From assembly GCA_003565735.1 (NCBI GenBank), contig PXBB01000098.1, forward strand, positions 1 through 46,193: a stretch of 46,193 bases of DNA. Direction: 5' to 3'. The notes beneath the pieces were generated by a model. It made no database searches. It was not told where the DNA came from and was given only the letters and a program-made list of their open reading frames with translations. The stretch is from Bacteroidales bacterium (GTDB lineage Bacteria; Bacteroidota; Bacteroidia; Bacteroidales; PXBB01). Numbering within the stretch: the stretch's first letter is position 1; each line of letters begins with the position of its first letter. Position numbers and translations under genes: made by a program. This document shows, piece after piece, positions 44,107-46,193 of the stretch.

Positions 44107-45140
44107 AAACCTTTGATTTACTCAGCACAACAGCCACCGGAGGATGTGCAGCCAAGCTGCCTGCAAAAGCTCTTAATGAAGCTTTATCCGAGGTGCCTAA
44201 AATCCGTGACTCCCGCATACTGGTTGACATAGAAAACCATGATGATGCCGGCGTTTATAAGCTAAACGAGACCACGGCCCTGATACATACGACTGATTTT
44301 TTTCCGCCGGTTTGTTCAGACCCTTACAGCTATGGCGCCATAGCTGCCGCCAATGCCATGAGCGATGTATATGCCATGGGTGGCGAAGTGCTTAACGTTT
44401 TGAATATTGTTGCTTTCCCTGCTCAATTGCCTCTAAGCATCCTCAAGGATATCTTAAAAGGTGGTATTGAGAAAGTTATGGAGGCCGGCGCTGTTGTTAT
44501 GGGCGGGCATACCATAGAGGACAACACCATCAAGTACGGCATGGCAGTAACCGGCAGCGTACATCCCAATAAAATTATTACCAATACCGCCGCACAGCCC
44601 TCAGATGTGCTGTTGCTTACCAAACCCTTAGGGACCGGTATTATCATGGCAGGTCACAAAATTGGTGAAGCCGGTGAATCTCAACTTCAGAATGTTATTG
44701 ACAGCATGACACAATTGAACAAAGGAGCAGCGGAAGCCATGCAGAAATACCACGTCAAATCAGCCACCGATGTTACAGGCTTCGGCTTGTTGGGCCATGC
44801 ACTTAAAATGGCTATAGGGAGTGGTGTGACCATGGAAATACAAGCCCACAAAATACCTTTCTTTGAAGGCTGTTTGCAGTTAAGCGAATTAGGCTGCTTG
44901 CCCGGTGCTTGTTTTCGCAATTCAGATTATGTAAAACCTGATTGCCATTACGAAAAAAACATAGCTTACGAAATGAAAATGCTGCTCAACGATGCACAAA
45001 CCTCTGGAGGAATGCTTATCAGCAGCCCCCCCGAAGCAGTATATGAGCTTATCAGAGAACTCATAAATGCCGGCTACCCACACACCACTCCTATTGGCAA
45101 AGTTATCAGAAAAAAAACCACACCATTAATAATAACCTAA
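44103..45140 (+). CDS. selD: Selenide, water dikinase (selenophosphate synthetase)
   Basis: Makes selenophosphate, the Se donor for SelA, from selenide and ATP. 345 residues. The catalytic cysteine and lysine are C15 and K18 in TGGCAAKLPAKAL, so this SelD uses Cys, not Sec, at the active position. The ATP/Mg part shows HDDAGVYKL near 41-49, TDFFPPVCSDPYSYGAIAAA near 64-83, a glycine-rich MGGHTIEDN near 148-156 and TDVTGFGLLGHAL near 220-232. It ends the selenium operon. A hairpin terminator follows at 45199. Confidence 0.97.
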   Translation: MKTFDLLSTTATGGCAAKLPAKALNEALSEVPKIRDSRILVDIENHDDAGVYKLNETTALIHTTDFFPPVCSDPYSYGAIAAANAMSDVYAMGGEVLNVLNIVAFPAQLPLSILKDILKGGIEKVMEAGAVVMGGHTIEDNTIKYGMAVTGSVHPNKIITNTAAQPSDVLLLTKPLGTGIIMAGHKIGEAGESQLQNVIDSMTQLNKGAAEAMQKYHVKSATDVTGFGLLGHALKMAIGSGVTMEIQAHKIPFFEGCLQLSELGCLPGACFRNSDYVKPDCHYEKNIAYEMKMLLNDAQTSGGMLISSPPEAVYELIRELINAGYPHTTPIGKVIRKKTTPLIIT

Positions 45141-45198
45141 AACTAAAAGGAGCCAATAGCCAAAAGCTAATAACCAATAGCTTCCCCCCAAAAAAAAA

Positions 45199-45215
45199 CG
45201 GCCCTTTACAGGCCG
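45199..45215. terminator. Bidirectional terminator between selD and hsp20
   Basis: CGGCC and GGCCG pair around a 7-base loop. On the minus strand it is followed by a run of nine T, ideal for ending hsp20. On the plus strand the tail is CCTTTCTCT, weaker but usable for selD. Confidence 0.7.
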
Positions 45216-45254
45216 CCTTTCTCTAATGTTGTGCGCTAACTAAGCCAACCAATG

Positions 45255-45683
45255 CTATTTGATTTCAATCTGACGCATGGGTTTTTCTTTGGCTTCTTCT
45301 TTTTTTGGAATCACCACATTCAAGATGCCGTTACTGTGTTTCGCTTTGATATTATCCGAATCAACCGTTTGTGGTAACCCAAAACTGCGTTTAAAAGCAC
45401 AGTAGTTAAACTCACGACGCATGTAGCGTTCTTCATTAGCCTCCTGCTTTTCCTGTTTCTCTGAAGAAATGGTCAGCAGGTTGTTTTTAACCTCGATTCT
45501 GAAGTCTTTTTTATCCAGGCCGGGAGCTGCTACTTCTATCCTGAAACTATCAGCATCTTCGCTGATATTAACAGCCGGCATACTCATACTTGACTTTTGA
45601 CCCAGAAAGTTGGAGAAAAAATCATTGTCAAAAAAATCCTCACTTAAACCTGGAAATAACTTGTTTCTTAATACTAATGACAT
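45255..45683 (-). CDS. Small heat-shock protein (Hsp20/alpha-crystallin)
   Basis: An ATP-independent holdase, 142 residues. The alpha-crystallin domain (about 35-130) contains PAVNISEDADSFRIEVAAPGLDKKDF, LLTISSEKQEKQ, RREFNYCAFKRSFGLP and the closing HSNGILNVVIPKK. The short N-terminal arm (LFPGLSEDFFDNDFF) is rich in Phe, as expected for oligomer and client contacts, and the tail EKPMRQIEIK carries the usual I-x-I motif. The ATG is preceded by GAGGGTTTAGTT on the minus strand, a purine-rich but weak ribosome site. Single gene ending at the bidirectional terminator. Confidence 0.94.
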   Translation of the reverse strand: MSLVLRNKLFPGLSEDFFDNDFFSNFLGQKSSMSMPAVNISEDADSFRIEVAAPGLDKKDFRIEVKNNLLTISSEKQEKQEANEERYMRREFNYCAFKRSFGLPQTVDSDNIKAKHSNGILNVVIPKKEEAKEKPMRQIEIK

Positions 45684-46121
45684 AACTAAACCCTCCTATA
45701 TTTTTTTTGTTAAACTTTAATTTTATTGTTTTTTTAATTCTGTATTTCTATTTTCAATTTTTATACCAAATACTTTTTTGAATAAAAATACGCCATTATG
45801 TCATACAATTGGGAAAATAAGCGCCATTATGTCCTGTTTGTTGTTTTTTATATTAACGTCAAATGCATGCACCAAAGCTTAAGAAACGCTTTCCCCAGCA
45901 TCGTCCTGATTTCGCCAAAAGCTAAAGGCCAAACAGCCAGAAACTTCTTGCAGCCGAAACGGCTTTGGTTGCGACCGTAATGAAAACTGACGTTTATAGC
46001 AAGTCAGGGCGGAGCCTTGACTTTTGCGTACGACTTCAAGCGCGTTCATAAATCTTTTTACTTTTACTTTTTTGTCACCCATACAAAAAAGCAACAAAAA
46101 AAATCTCCGTTGAACAAAAAT
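45684..46121. other. Non-coding region with two hairpins
   Basis: About 440 bases without a supported gene; a 60-codon frame at 45798-45980 has no coding signal. A 10-bp stem (one G-T pair) lies at 46001-46023 with loop GGA. A 9-bp A/T stem lies at 46067-46091 (CTTTTTTGT/ACAAAAAAG). The second could end the leftward gene at 46122. The interval 45900-46060 is locally richer in G+C than its surroundings. Confidence 0.5.
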
Positions 46122-46193
46122 TTACTGTATGTAACGCTTAATTTTTGCCTGCGTATCCAAAGCCGTAGCAATGATACGGCTTTCGCTGTAGTA
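46122..46193 (-). CDS. 3' end of a leftward gene (partial, unknown)
   Basis: The last 72 bases are open on the minus strand and encode 23 residues ending in ALDTQAKIKRYIQ before a TAA at 46122-46124. The rest lies beyond the window. The helical, charge-balanced composition and the A/T hairpin downstream at 46067-46091 suggest a genuine C-terminus. No family can be named from this fragment. Confidence 0.5.
   Translation of the reverse strand, partial: YYSESRIIATALDTQAKIKRYIQ

Noticed and set aside
44103-45140. SelD as a selenoprotein
   Set aside because: The active position is a normal Cys codon (C15), not UGA.
45798-45980. 60-codon frame between hsp20 and the right edge
   Set aside because: Ordinary chance ORF in a hairpin-rich non-coding interval; no promoter match or family.
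1-46193. CRISPR array, prophage or insertion sequence
   Set aside because: No regularly spaced repeats, transposase, integrase or phage structural genes were seen on either strand.

Overview
This window looks like chromosomal DNA from a member of the Bacteroidota (Bacteroidetes), probably an uncultured or lightly studied relative of the Bacteroidales/Marinilabiliales. Four things support this. The base composition is AT-rich. There are many matches to the Bacteroidota promoter (-33 TTTG/TTTA, -7 TAnnTTTG) and almost no Shine-Dalgarno sequences. One protein carries a type IX secretion (T9SS) C-terminal sorting signal. Several genes are lineage-typical: DUF3098 beside ftsX and uppP, the long IspG, DUF3857/transglutaminase proteins, MORN-variant proteins and a short NtrC-like regulator. 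Most of the window is ordinary housekeeping DNA. I see no CRISPR array, no integrase or transposase, and no rRNA.

Layout. 0.2-2.3 kb (minus): ftsX, DUF3098, uppP (division and undecaprenyl recycling). 2.5-8.8 kb (plus): a membrane J-domain protein, folA, a DUF502 membrane protein, surE, a small membrane protein, lpxB, the SRP RNA, a Sua5/YciO protein and a TPR protein. 9.0-13.4 kb: an NtrC-like response regulator with no DNA-binding domain, converging on a tandem UspA protein, a 2-hydroxyacid dehydrogenase and an orphan OppC-type permease. 13.5-15.2 kb: an exported protein of unknown function and a small T9SS cargo protein. 15.3-22.5 kb (minus): a three-gene unit of a 1,106-residue TPR+MORN exported protein and two DUF3857/transglutaminase-fold proteins, one of which has lost the catalytic cysteine. 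22.7-28.3 kb: a PcaF/PaaJ-type thiolase divergent from sucA-sucB. 28.3-32.9 kb: a lipid-linked-sugar flippase, a polyprenyl diphosphate synthase, a second exported MORN protein and smpB. 32.9-36.9 kb: ispG, a small TonB-C-like periplasmic protein, a YfcE-type phosphoesterase and an outer-membrane-like protein. 37.0-38.4 kb: a lysine-ketoglutarate-reductase-like enzyme.

38.5-45.1 kb is the most notable part: a compact selenium locus, all on the plus strand. In order it holds tRNA-Sec(UCA), selA, selB, a class-V cysteine desulfurase/selenocysteine lyase-like gene, yedF, a DUF3343 (putative Se/S carrier) gene and selD. Together these supply every dedicated factor for bacterial selenocysteine insertion (tRNA, Ser-to-Sec conversion, elongation factor, selenophosphate synthase) plus a candidate selenium mobilisation and carrier module. 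No selenoprotein with an in-frame UGA was recognised here, so the client proteins must lie elsewhere. The tRNA-Sec appears to have a 12-bp acceptor/T branch rather than the usual bacterial 13 bp. The window ends with hsp20 (minus), about 440 bases of hairpin-rich non-coding DNA and the last 23 codons of a leftward gene.
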